A DNA stretch of 58,254 bases from the NCBI RefSeq assembly GCF_000308875.1, contig NZ_BAGL01000028.1, positions 1 through 58,254 of the forward strand, in the 5' to 3' direction. The notes under the pieces are model-generated. The model made no database searches. It was not told the DNA's origin and was given only the letters and a program-made list of their open reading frames with translations. This stretch comes from Nocardia transvalensis NBRC 15921. Lineage in GTDB: Bacteria; Actinomycetota; Actinomycetes; Mycobacteriales; Mycobacteriaceae. Positions 23,588 through 30,579 of this stretch are shown one piece after another. The position numbers and the translations under genes were made by a program. The first letter of the stretch is position 1. Each line of letters opens with the position of its first letter.

Positions 23588-24526
23588 ATGGACACTGCCA
23601 CCGTGGCGCGTTTCGAGGCCAGCCGGAATCGGCTGGCCGCGATCGCCTACCGCCTACTCGGCTCGGCCGCCGACGCCGAGGACACGGTGCAGGACGCGTT
23701 CCTGCGGTGGCAGGCCGCCGACCGGGAATACGTCGAGGTGCCCGAGGCCTGGCTGACCAAGATCGTCACCAATCTGGCGCTCGACCGGCTCCGTTCGGCA
23801 ACGGCGCGGCGCGAACGGGCGGCCGGGGCCTGGATGCCCGAACCACTCCTCGACGGCGACCCGATGCTGGGGCCCGCCGATACCGTCGAACAGCGCGAAT
23901 CGGTGACGCTGGCGGTGCTGACCCTCATGGAGCGCCTGTCGCCGATCGAACGGGCCGTTTATGTTCTGCGCGAAGCGTTTTCGTACAGCCACGCCGAGAT
24001 CGCCGACATCCTGGACATCACCGAGTCCGCGAGCCAGCAACACGCCCACCGAGCCCGGCGCCGGATTACCGTCGGCCGCAACGCGATCGACATCGACCGT
24101 GCCTCCGCGCGCCGGATCGTCGACGCCTTCATCGCCGCCGCAGCCTCCGGCCGGACCGAACGATTGGTGGCGCTGCTGACCGACGACGCGACCGCTGTCT
24201 CCGACGGCCTCGGCGGGTTGGCCGAGAAGCTGATCCGGTACTCGACCCCGCAACGGATCGCGAGCGTGGTGCGGGCCGGGTTCGCACCGTCTCCGGCCAA
24301 GCGGCGGCTCGTCGGTGGCTCGCCGTCGATCCATGCCGTCGTGGTCAACGGCTGTCCGGCCGTACTCGCCGCGCTCGACGACCGGGTCGTCGGCGTCGCG
24401 GTCCTGGAGATCCGCGACGGCAAGATCGCGGGCATGCGCAGCATCGCCGCCCCCCGCCGACTGGGCCGCGTCACCGAGCAGTGGCGCCGGCACGAGCACG
24501 ATGCCCCGCTGATCGAATCCTGGTGA
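23588..24526 (+). CDS. ECF41/SigJ-type RNA polymerase sigma factor with SnoaL-like C-terminal domain
   Basis: 312 residues. Region 2 spans about 5-75 (YRLLGSAADAEDTVQDAFLR) and region 4 about 115-165 (LSPIERAVYVLREAFSYSHA, with HTH DILDITESASQQHAHRARRR). A SnoaL-like domain (about 180-290) follows. AWMPEPL in the linker and SDGLGGLAEKLIRY in the C-terminal domain correspond to the WLPEPL and DGGGK motifs that mark ECF41. In this group the fused domain replaces a separate anti-sigma factor. It is cotranscribed with oxidoreductase 1 and precedes oxidoreductase 2, whose promoter matches that of the operon, so it probably drives both. Confidence 0.88.
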   Translation: MDTATVARFEASRNRLAAIAYRLLGSAADAEDTVQDAFLRWQAADREYVEVPEAWLTKIVTNLALDRLRSATARRERAAGAWMPEPLLDGDPMLGPADTVEQRESVTLAVLTLMERLSPIERAVYVLREAFSYSHAEIADILDITESASQQHAHRARRRITVGRNAIDIDRASARRIVDAFIAAAASGRTERLVALLTDDATAVSDGLGGLAEKLIRYSTPQRIASVVRAGFAPSPAKRRLVGGSPSIHAVVVNGCPAVLAALDDRVVGVAVLEIRDGKIAGMRSIAAPRRLGRVTEQWRRHEHDAPLIESW

Positions 24527-24538
24527 CCGGCATTCGCG

Positions 24539-24583
24539 GTGAGCTGCGTCACAACGTGTCATGAATGACGTGGCTGCGGTGTC
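24539..24583 (+). promoter_or_regulatory. ECF41-type promoter candidate upstream of oxidoreductase 2
   Basis: TGTCATG (24557-24563), 16 bases, then TGTC (24580-24583); spacing is identical to the element at 22329-22355. GTGA-N6-TCAC (24539-24552) lies 4 bases upstream, of the same total length as the palindrome at 22305-22318. Confidence 0.5.
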
Positions 24584-24618
24584 TTGTGCACGAACCCTCT
24601 GAACGAAGGAGAGACACC

Positions 24619-25809
24619 ATGAACAGCACTATCGACGTGGTCGTGATCGGCGGCGGGTATGCCGGAGTGATGGCGGCCAACCGGCTGACGCGGCGCGGCG
24701 ACGTGGCGGTCACCGTGATCAATCCGCGTCCGGTCTTCGTCCCGCGGTTGCGGCTGCATCAGCTGGTGGGTGGCACCCATGACGCGGTCGTCGACTTCCG
24801 GGACGTGCTGGCCGAGGGCGTCGAGTTGGTTGTCGACAGCGTGATGGCGATCGATCCGGCCGCGCGGACGGTGACACTGGCGGAGGGCGGCAGTATCGGC
24901 TATGACTACCTGGTCTACGCCGCAGGCAGCGGCGTCCCGGGCCCGCGAGTGCCGGGGATGGCCGAATTCGCCTATCCGGTGGCGACATTGGAGGCGGCTC
25001 AGCGCCTGCGGTCGGTGTTGTTCGATACGCCTCCGGCAGCGGCGGTCACCGTGATCGGGGGTGGCCCGACCGGTATCGAGACCGCGGCGGAGCTGGCCGA
25101 GCAGGGACGTGAGGTGACCTTGGTGTGTGGCGGTCCGCTGGGCCCCTATCTGCACCCGAAAGCTCGGCGCACCGCCCGTAAGTACCTCACTCGGCTCGGG
25201 GTCGCCGTCGTGGAGGAGCCGGACGCGCCGGTCGTGGCGGTGACGAGAGACGCGGTGGAACTCGGCGACGGCCGCACGCTGGCGAGCCAGGTCACCATCT
25301 GGGCCGCGGGCTTCGGTGTGCCGGATCTGGCCGTTCGCAGCGGACTGTCCACGGACGCCGCGGGGCGGCTGCTCACCGACGAAACATTGACCAGCATCGA
25401 TGACGAGCGGATTGTCGCGGCGGGAGATTCGTCGGCGCCGTCGGATCTGCCGTTCCGGATGAGCGCCTACACCGCGTACTGCTTGGGCGCCCACGCCGCC
25501 GACACGGTGCTGGATCGGATCGCGGGTGAGCGGCCGACGCCGATCGACCTGGCCTTCCCGGCCATGTGCCTCAGCTTCGGCCGGGACGCCGGGATCTACC
25601 AGCTCGGCCACAAGGACGAGACCGCGATGCGGCTGTATTTCAGCGGGCTCGCGGGCAAGAAGCTGAAGGAATTCGCCTGCGAGGCGGGTATCAAGCACCT
25701 GGCGACCGAGGCGCGCAAGCCCGGCTCGCACCACTGGTTCTCCGACGGCAAGCATCGGCCCGCGCTGCTGCGGGCACGGAACGAGAACGCGGCGGCACGA
25801 GTCGGGTAG
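24619..25809 (+). CDS. NDH-2-like FAD/NAD(P)-dependent oxidoreductase 2
   Basis: 396 residues from ATG 24619 (GAAGGAGAGA upstream); the frame is open from 24565. FAD motif VVVIGGGYAGVMAANRLTRR, intact NAD(P) motif VTVIGGGPTGIETAAELAEQ near residue 150, and IVAAGDSSAPSDLP near 275. Same length, order and end pattern as the oxidoreductase at 22388, showing common descent, but here both nucleotide motifs are canonical. It has its own predicted ECF41-type promoter. It probably reduces a quinone or small electron acceptor with NAD(P)H; this is family knowledge, not seen directly. Confidence 0.88.
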   Translation: MNSTIDVVVIGGGYAGVMAANRLTRRGDVAVTVINPRPVFVPRLRLHQLVGGTHDAVVDFRDVLAEGVELVVDSVMAIDPAARTVTLAEGGSIGYDYLVYAAGSGVPGPRVPGMAEFAYPVATLEAAQRLRSVLFDTPPAAAVTVIGGGPTGIETAAELAEQGREVTLVCGGPLGPYLHPKARRTARKYLTRLGVAVVEEPDAPVVAVTRDAVELGDGRTLASQVTIWAAGFGVPDLAVRSGLSTDAAGRLLTDETLTSIDDERIVAAGDSSAPSDLPFRMSAYTAYCLGAHAADTVLDRIAGERPTPIDLAFPAMCLSFGRDAGIYQLGHKDETAMRLYFSGLAGKKLKEFACEAGIKHLATEARKPGSHHWFSDGKHRPALLRARNENAAARVG

Positions 25810-25859
25810 CGGCATCCTGGCCGACTTCGCCTAGTGTCTGCCGGCCTGACGGCCCGGCC

Positions 25860-26594
25860 TCAGTTCAGGTGCCTGGCGAAGAATCGGCTCGCTTCCTCCC
25901 CGGCGAACCGCGGGACGCCGGTGTGCCCGCCCATATTGGCGTACAACGTCTTCTCCTTGGAGCCGAAGGCGTCGTACAGGTCCAGGGCCTGCTGCCGGTC
26001 GTTTCCCTCGTCGTCCCACTGCAACAGGACCAGCAGCGGAATGGTGACCTGCCGGGCCTCCTCGAGTATGGCGCGAGGCACGAAACTCCCGGCGAACAGA
26101 ACGGCGGCCGCGATGCGCGGCTCGACGACCGCCAGCCGGGCGCCGATGGAGATCACCCCGCCCGAGTAGCCGACCGGGCCGCCGATCTCGGGCAGCGCGA
26201 GCAGGGCGTCCAGGGTCGCCTGCCATTCCGGGACCGCCTTGTCGACGAGCGGGAGGATGAGCCGGTCGACGATCTCGTCATCGACCGGCCCGCCGGCCGC
26301 CAGCGCCCGGTGCAGGTCGGCGAGGGCCTCATCGGCGGCGGCCGAACGCGGCCGGTCACCGCTCCAGGGCAGCTCGATGGCGGCCACGGCGTAGCCCTCC
26401 GCTACGGAATGCCGGGCTCGGGCCAGCAGGCGCGGATACGACTTGCGCAGCCCGAGAGGGGGAGGGCTGATCAGGACCAGCGGTGCCGGTTCGGATGCGG
26501 ATCCGGGCGTCCACAGGATGCCGGGAATCTCGCCGAGGGTGAATTCGCGTTCGAGGACGCCGTCGTCGAAGCGCTGTTCGGAAATGAATTGCAC
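25860..26594 (-). CDS. Alpha/beta hydrolase (dienelactone-hydrolase-like)
   Basis: 244 residues from GTG 26594, ribosome site GAAAGG. Alpha/beta-hydrolase fold: SPPPLGLRKSYPRLLARARH forms the oxyanion region and VGYSGGVISIGARL is the nucleophile elbow with Ser in GYSGG. LLVLLQWDDEGND carries the acid, and NMGGHTGVPRF supplies the histidine. Length fits dienelactone-hydrolase-like esterases. The gene follows a 17-codon leader ORF and a hairpin that contains its ribosome site in an interior loop (26596-26639). Substrate unknown. Confidence 0.85.
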   Translation of the reverse strand: MQFISEQRFDDGVLEREFTLGEIPGILWTPGSASEPAPLVLISPPPLGLRKSYPRLLARARHSVAEGYAVAAIELPWSGDRPRSAAADEALADLHRALAAGGPVDDEIVDRLILPLVDKAVPEWQATLDALLALPEIGGPVGYSGGVISIGARLAVVEPRIAAAVLFAGSFVPRAILEEARQVTIPLLVLLQWDDEGNDRQQALDLYDAFGSKEKTLYANMGGHTGVPRFAGEEASRFFARHLN

Positions 26595-26595
26595 G

Positions 26596-26639
26596 GTCGT
26601 GCCTTTCGGGAGTGCTGTTGGACGGCGCTCCCGGACGAC
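26596..26639 (-). promoter_or_regulatory. Leader hairpin holding the hydrolase ribosome site
   Basis: Two stacked stems pair 26596-26600 with 26635-26639 and 26607-26612 with 26628-26633, leaving the Shine-Dalgarno bases (26602-26606 on the minus strand) in a 6-base interior loop. The structure lies between the leader ORF stop and the hydrolase GTG. Confidence 0.45.
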
Positions 26640-26693
26640 CTAGCGCCCGACCGTGACCCCTGAGGGGAGCACCCATGTCGATACTGCGTTCAC
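26640..26693 (-). CDS. 17-codon leader peptide upstream of the hydrolase
   Basis: GTG 26693 is preceded at 7 bases by a perfect AGGAGGT ribosome site, the best in this part of the window. It encodes MNAVSTWVLPSGVTVGR and stops at TAG 26640-26642, 45 bases before the hydrolase start. No other coding frame uses this ribosome site. The short length, very strong initiation signal and following hairpin point to a translated leader that controls the downstream gene. I do not recognise the peptide with certainty. Confidence 0.55.
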   Translation of the reverse strand: MNAVSTWVLPSGVTVGR

Positions 26694-26796
26694 GGGTACC
26701 ACCTCCTCGTTCTCCGGCACGGCCTCCGAAAAGATAGCAACGGCCGCAGTCGCGCGCCACCCGTTTTTTCGGTGGCCTCCGTGGACAGACCGACGC

Positions 26797-28047
26797 CTAC
26801 GAATTCCGCACGGCCCGACGCTCGGACAGGCGCGCGACGTAGACGAGTGCCCCGAGCGCGAGGACCGCGGCGCCGGTGATGACGGAGGCGCGGGGGAGGG
26901 CGAAGGCCAGGGCGAGGCAACCGAGTGCCCCGGCAACGGGAATGACGCGCCGGCCGGGAGCGAGGGTCCAGGTGGAGGCGTTGGCGATGGCGTAGTAGGC
27001 CAGGACGCCGAACGAGGAGAACCCGATGGCGCCGCGCAGGTCGGCGGTGGCCGCGAGCGCGGCGACGATCACACCGACCGCGAGTTCGGCGCGGTGGGGC
27101 ACGCCGAAGCGTGGGTGGATCGCGGCCAGGGCGTGAGGCAGATGCCGGTCGCGGGCCATGGCGAGGGTCGTGCGCGAAACGCCGAGGACGAGTGCGAGCA
27201 GTGCTCCGAGAGCGGCGAGTGCGGCCGCGGCGCGCACGACCGGTGCCAGGCCGGGAAATCCGGCGGTGCGGACCAGGTCGGCCAATGGTGCTGTGGCACG
27301 GGCGAGTTCGTGCGGACCGAGGACGGTGAGTGCCGCGACCGCGACGAGGGTGTAGACGATCAGGGTGATGCCCAGGGCGAGCGGGACGGCGCGGGGGATG
27401 GTGCGCGCGGGGTCGCGGACCTCTTCACCGAGGGTGGCGATCCGGGCGTATCCGGCGAAGGCGAAGAACAACAGCGCGGCGGCTTGCAGCACGCCGTGCG
27501 GCGTGATGTCCGAGCCGACGGCCAGGCGTGCCGGGTCGGCGGTGTGTGCGCCGAACGCGGTGGCGACGACCGCGATGAGGACGGCGAGTACCACCGCGAC
27601 GATGATCCGGGTCACCAGTGCTGATTTGTGCACACCGAAGTAGTCGACCGCGGTCACCGCCACGACGGCGGCGACGGCGACGGCGTGCGTGTGCGCGGGC
27701 CACAGGTAGGAGCCGACCGTCAGCGCCATGGCCGCGCAAGAAGCGGTTTTGCCGACCACGAAGGACCATCCGGCGAGGTATCCCCAGAACTCGCCGAGGC
27801 GTTCGCGCCCGTAGACGTAGGCGCCGCCGGACGCCGGATATCGGGCGGCGAGCCGTGCGGAGGAGGTGGCGTTGCAGTAGGCGACGACTCCCGCCACCGC
27901 CACACCGATCAGCAATCCCGACCCCGCGGCGGCCGCGGCGGGCGCGAGGGCGGCGAAGATTCCGGCGCCGATCATCGAGCCGAGCCCGATCACCACCGCG
28001 TCGAATACGCCGAGCCGACGTCGCAGCGCGGGGGCGGATTCGGGCAT
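26797..28047 (-). CDS. APC superfamily amino acid permease
   Basis: 416 residues from ATG 28047 (AGGAG at 7 bases); the frame is open from 28086. Twelve TM helices. The first helix has the unwound substrate-site motif VIGLGSMIGAGIFAAL, and SGGAYVYGRERLGEFWGYLA follows near residue 75, both typical of the APC family. GYARIATLGEEVRDPARTIP near residue 220 is the conserved helix 6 region with the linking loop. It would import or exchange an amino acid or amine. It is divergent from the ArsR-phosphatase fusion across a 22-bp palindrome, so it is probably part of the same regulon. Confidence 0.88.
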   Translation of the reverse strand: MPESAPALRRRLGVFDAVVIGLGSMIGAGIFAALAPAAAAAGSGLLIGVAVAGVVAYCNATSSARLAARYPASGGAYVYGRERLGEFWGYLAGWSFVVGKTASCAAMALTVGSYLWPAHTHAVAVAAVVAVTAVDYFGVHKSALVTRIIVAVVLAVLIAVVATAFGAHTADPARLAVGSDITPHGVLQAAALLFFAFAGYARIATLGEEVRDPARTIPRAVPLALGITLIVYTLVAVAALTVLGPHELARATAPLADLVRTAGFPGLAPVVRAAAALAALGALLALVLGVSRTTLAMARDRHLPHALAAIHPRFGVPHRAELAVGVIVAALAATADLRGAIGFSSFGVLAYYAIANASTWTLAPGRRVIPVAGALGCLALAFALPRASVITGAAVLALGALVYVARLSERRAVRNS

Positions 28048-28078
28048 GAGTGTGCTCCTGAGAGGCGATCGAGGTATA

Positions 28079-28100
28079 TACATCAAACCATTTTGATGTA
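28079..28100. promoter_or_regulatory. ArsR-type operator (ATCAAA/TTTGAT dyad)
   Basis: A perfect 9-bp inverted repeat, TACATCAAA (28079-28087) and TTTGATGTA (28092-28100), with a 4-base centre. It fits the ATCAA-N6-TTGAT pattern known for ArsR operators. It lies between the divergent permease and ArsR-fusion genes, 11 bases before the GTG of the latter. Confidence 0.75.
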
Positions 28101-28111
28101 ATCTCGGGAAG

Positions 28112-28861
28112 GTGGGAACGACAGATCCGGTCCCGTTGCTGATGCGGATGGCGTCGCATCCGCTGCGGTGGGCGTTGATGACCGAGCTGGCCGCGAGCGA
28201 TCGCCGCGTGCGGGAGCTGGTGGCTGCGGTGGGGGAACCGCAGAACCTGGTGTCGTATCACCTGCGGTTGCTGCGTTCGGCGGGGCTGGTCGGCGCGCGC
28301 CGCAGCAGTTTCGACGGCCGCGACAGCTATTACCACCTCGACCTCTCCCGGTGCGCGGCCGCGTTCGGAGAGGCGGCCTCCGCCTTGCATCCGGCGTTGG
28401 CTCCCGGTCCGCGCGAATGGCCCGCGAGGTGTTCGGTGCTGTTCCTGTGCACCGGTAACAGTGCCCGCTCGCCGATGGCGGAGGCACTGTTGCGGCACCG
28501 CGTGACCGATATCCGGGTCGCGAGCGCGGGCAGCCATCCCAAACCGCGGATTCATCCGAACGCGGTCCGAGTGCTGCGCGAGGACTACGGCATCGACCTG
28601 GGCGCGCAACGACCGCGGCCGCTGGACGCCGTCGCCGACCGGCGCTTCGACTGCGTGATCACGTTGTGCGACAAGGTTCGTGAGGTGCCGCGCGACCACG
28701 GCCGCGCCGTCGCGACACATTGGAGCCTGCCCGATCCGGCCGCCACCGGCGACACCGACCGCGCCACATATGCGCGATTCCGCAGTCTCGCAACCGAACT
28801 CGACACCCGTCTCGGGTTCCCGCCCTTTCCCTCGGTCAGTAACAAGGAGATCCGGCCATGA
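28112..28861 (+). CDS. ArsR-type repressor fused to a low-molecular-weight tyrosine phosphatase/arsenate reductase domain
   Basis: 249 residues, GTG start. Residues 1-90 are an ArsR winged helix (LVAAVGEPQNLVSYHLRLLR) without the usual metal-binding cysteine pair. From about 107 the chain is a low-molecular-weight phosphatase fold: P-loop VLFLCTGNSARSPMAEALL (nucleophile Cys of LCTGNS) and late general-acid loop SLPDPAA. The phosphatase half resembles arsenate reductases and protein-tyrosine phosphatases. It is divergent from an APC permease and overlaps the VOC gene by four bases. With no arsenite pump nearby, arsenic handling is not established; the enzyme domain may act as sensor or signalling phosphatase. 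Confidence 0.88.
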   Translation: MGTTDPVPLLMRMASHPLRWALMTELAASDRRVRELVAAVGEPQNLVSYHLRLLRSAGLVGARRSSFDGRDSYYHLDLSRCAAAFGEAASALHPALAPGPREWPARCSVLFLCTGNSARSPMAEALLRHRVTDIRVASAGSHPKPRIHPNAVRVLREDYGIDLGAQRPRPLDAVADRRFDCVITLCDKVREVPRDHGRAVATHWSLPDPAATGDTDRATYARFRSLATELDTRLGFPPFPSVSNKEIRP

Positions 28862-29265
28862 CCACGACCGCACCGTCCGAACTCGCCCGCATCCGCTACC
28901 TCGTCGACGACGTGGCCGCGGCGGTCGAGTTCTACACCGCCCATCTCGGATTCGCCGTCGACTTCGACGCCTCCCCGGCCTTCGCCGCGGTGGTGCGCGG
29001 CCCGCTACAGCTGCTGCTGGCCGGGCCCGGGAGTTCCGCGGCGCGGCCGATGCCCGACGGCGCCGTCCCCGGACCCGGGGGCTGGAATCGGCTGCAACTG
29101 GTCGTCGACGACCTCGCCGCCGACGTCGCGCGGCTGCGCGCGGCCGGCGTCGCCTTCCGCAACGACATCCTCAACGGCCCTGGCGGACAACAGATCCTGC
29201 TCGCCGATCCGTCCGGAAACTTCGTCGAACTGTTCCAGCCCGCCCCTCGTCCGCCGGCACGGTGA
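28858..29265 (+). CDS. VOC superfamily (glyoxalase/bleomycin-resistance fold) protein
   Basis: 135 residues, two beta-alpha-beta-beta-beta modules: the first with IRYLVDDVAAAVEFYTAHLG, the second with LQLVVDDLAADVARLRAAGV and the closing LLADPSGNFVELFQP, whose Glu is a usual metal ligand. Its ATG overlaps the stop of the ArsR fusion. It contains no cysteine, so it lacks the vicinal cysteines of the C-As lyase ArsI. Probable role is binding or modifying a small molecule that the linked regulator responds to; this is inference. Confidence 0.87.
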   Translation: MTTTAPSELARIRYLVDDVAAAVEFYTAHLGFAVDFDASPAFAAVVRGPLQLLLAGPGSSAARPMPDGAVPGPGGWNRLQLVVDDLAADVARLRAAGVAFRNDILNGPGGQQILLADPSGNFVELFQPAPRPPAR

Positions 29266-29317
29266 AGGTGACGCCGTCGGGCGGAATGTGCCCGGCGGCG
29301 TTGTTGTGCCGGCCCTG

Positions 29318-30007
29318 TCAGCGGTCTTCGGGTGGGATGCGCAGGTGGCCGGTGAGCAGGAGGTGGTCGAAGGCACCGACGGTCTCCCGGGGCGGGGCCG
29401 GGACGGACGGCAGATCGCGGAGCACCTGCGCGGCGATGGCGCGCAGTTTGGTGTTGGTCTCCTGCGAGCGCCAGACCAGCACCTTGAACGCCTGCTCGGC
29501 GGTGATGCCGTACATGCGCATCAACACGCCCTTGGCCTGCTCGATCACCGCGCGGTTGGCGATCACATCGGGCAGCACCGTCGCGACGACGGCTTGCTCG
29601 GCGGCGTCGAGGGTATCGGTGAGGTCGACGTAGTAGCCGCTGGTGCCGATCGCGGCGCCGTCCTCGTCGAGGATCCGGTCGGCGACCACCATCACCGTGT
29701 GCTCGCAGCCCGCGGTGTCCAGGAACCGGTGCTTGCTCGAGAACGGTTCACCCTCGGCCACCGAACGCGTGATCAGCTCGGCGACGTGATCACGATCGTC
29801 GGGATGCTTGTGCGAGAGCACGAGTTCGGTGGTCGGCTCGACCTGCCCCGGGGTGTACCCGTGCATCCGGTACACCTCGGCCGACCACTCCCACCGCTGC
29901 GTGCCGAACCAGAACCTGAAACTACCCACCGCAGCGGGCGCGTCCCCCGATCCCGCCGTCGGTACGGGCGAACAATCAGCCGGACCTGGCCCGGCAGCAG
30001 ATTTCAC
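29318..30007 (-). CDS. PAS-ANTAR regulator (RNA-binding antiterminator type)
   Basis: 229 residues from GTG 30007 (TTG 30040 is possible; neither has a strong ribosome site). A PAS fold of the type that follows WEWSAEVYRMHGYTPGQVEP (PAS_3) covers about 30-140. A helical ANTAR domain follows (about 155-210): ANRAVIEQAKGVLMRMYGIT and AFKVLVWRSQETNTKLRAIA, with the conserved Ala, Gly and Trp positions. ANTAR domains bind paired RNA hairpins to prevent termination. The PAS domain is the likely signal input. The gene is monocistronic. Confidence 0.88.
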   Translation of the reverse strand: MKSAAGPGPADCSPVPTAGSGDAPAAVGSFRFWFGTQRWEWSAEVYRMHGYTPGQVEPTTELVLSHKHPDDRDHVAELITRSVAEGEPFSSKHRFLDTAGCEHTVMVVADRILDEDGAAIGTSGYYVDLTDTLDAAEQAVVATVLPDVIANRAVIEQAKGVLMRMYGITAEQAFKVLVWRSQETNTKLRAIAAQVLRDLPSVPAPPRETVGAFDHLLLTGHLRIPPEDR

Positions 30008-30112
30008 GGACCTATTATTGCCCGACCAGGACAGAAGCAATCAATCTCGGCCGTGCCGGCCTGATCACGATGCGGTGCGGCACGCAAACCCGGCGGATCT
30101 GCCGGGTATCTG

Positions 30113-30194
<82 letters not shown>

Positions 30195-30203
30195 GTGCTG
30201 GTA

Positions 30204-30579
30204 CGACCGTCCAAACTCTACCGGGCTTGACCGACATCATGAAGTTCCCCGTGGGCGTTTCGTACCCACGAGTAACCCCACCTGCAATTATAACAATTAG
30301 ATAACGGGCAATGTGAGGAACCCTCAACTTTCCTACAGGGGTGTAACCGGCCGGACCAGCGGCTTCAAACATGAGGGAGAGTCATGTTTCGGATTGTTCT
30401 TGTACGTCAGTACCGAAATACTCGGCGGTAGTCGTAGGGGGCGGCCGACAAACGTGAGGCTTTCCTCATGATTTGTGCGATCCTCGGGTTTCATCAGGTC
30501 CTCAGGGGCGAGGGACACCTGCGCATGGACAGCGGCCCCCACGAGGGACCGGCCGCCACGAGTAAGGAAGTCGAACGTC
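30204..30579. promoter_or_regulatory. fas upstream region with several dyads
   Basis: A 376-bp non-coding region between tRNA-Leu and fas. It contains TGAGG-N3-CCTCA (30314-30326) and TGAGG-N4-CCTCA (30455-30468), CATGA-N7-TCATG (30370-30386), and TTTCGG-N20-CCGAAA (30387-30418). There is also a GTGGG/CCCAC hairpin (about 30251-30269) and an AT-rich patch around 30286-30303 that could hold a -10 element. Fatty-acid-synthase promoters in mycobacteria are controlled by a TetR protein, FasR, through inverted repeats; which of these dyads is the binding site cannot be decided here. Confidence 0.5.

Noticed and set aside
28858..29265. ArsI-type C-As lyase
   Set aside because: The VOC protein has no cysteines, so the vicinal cysteine pair needed for organoarsenical binding is missing.
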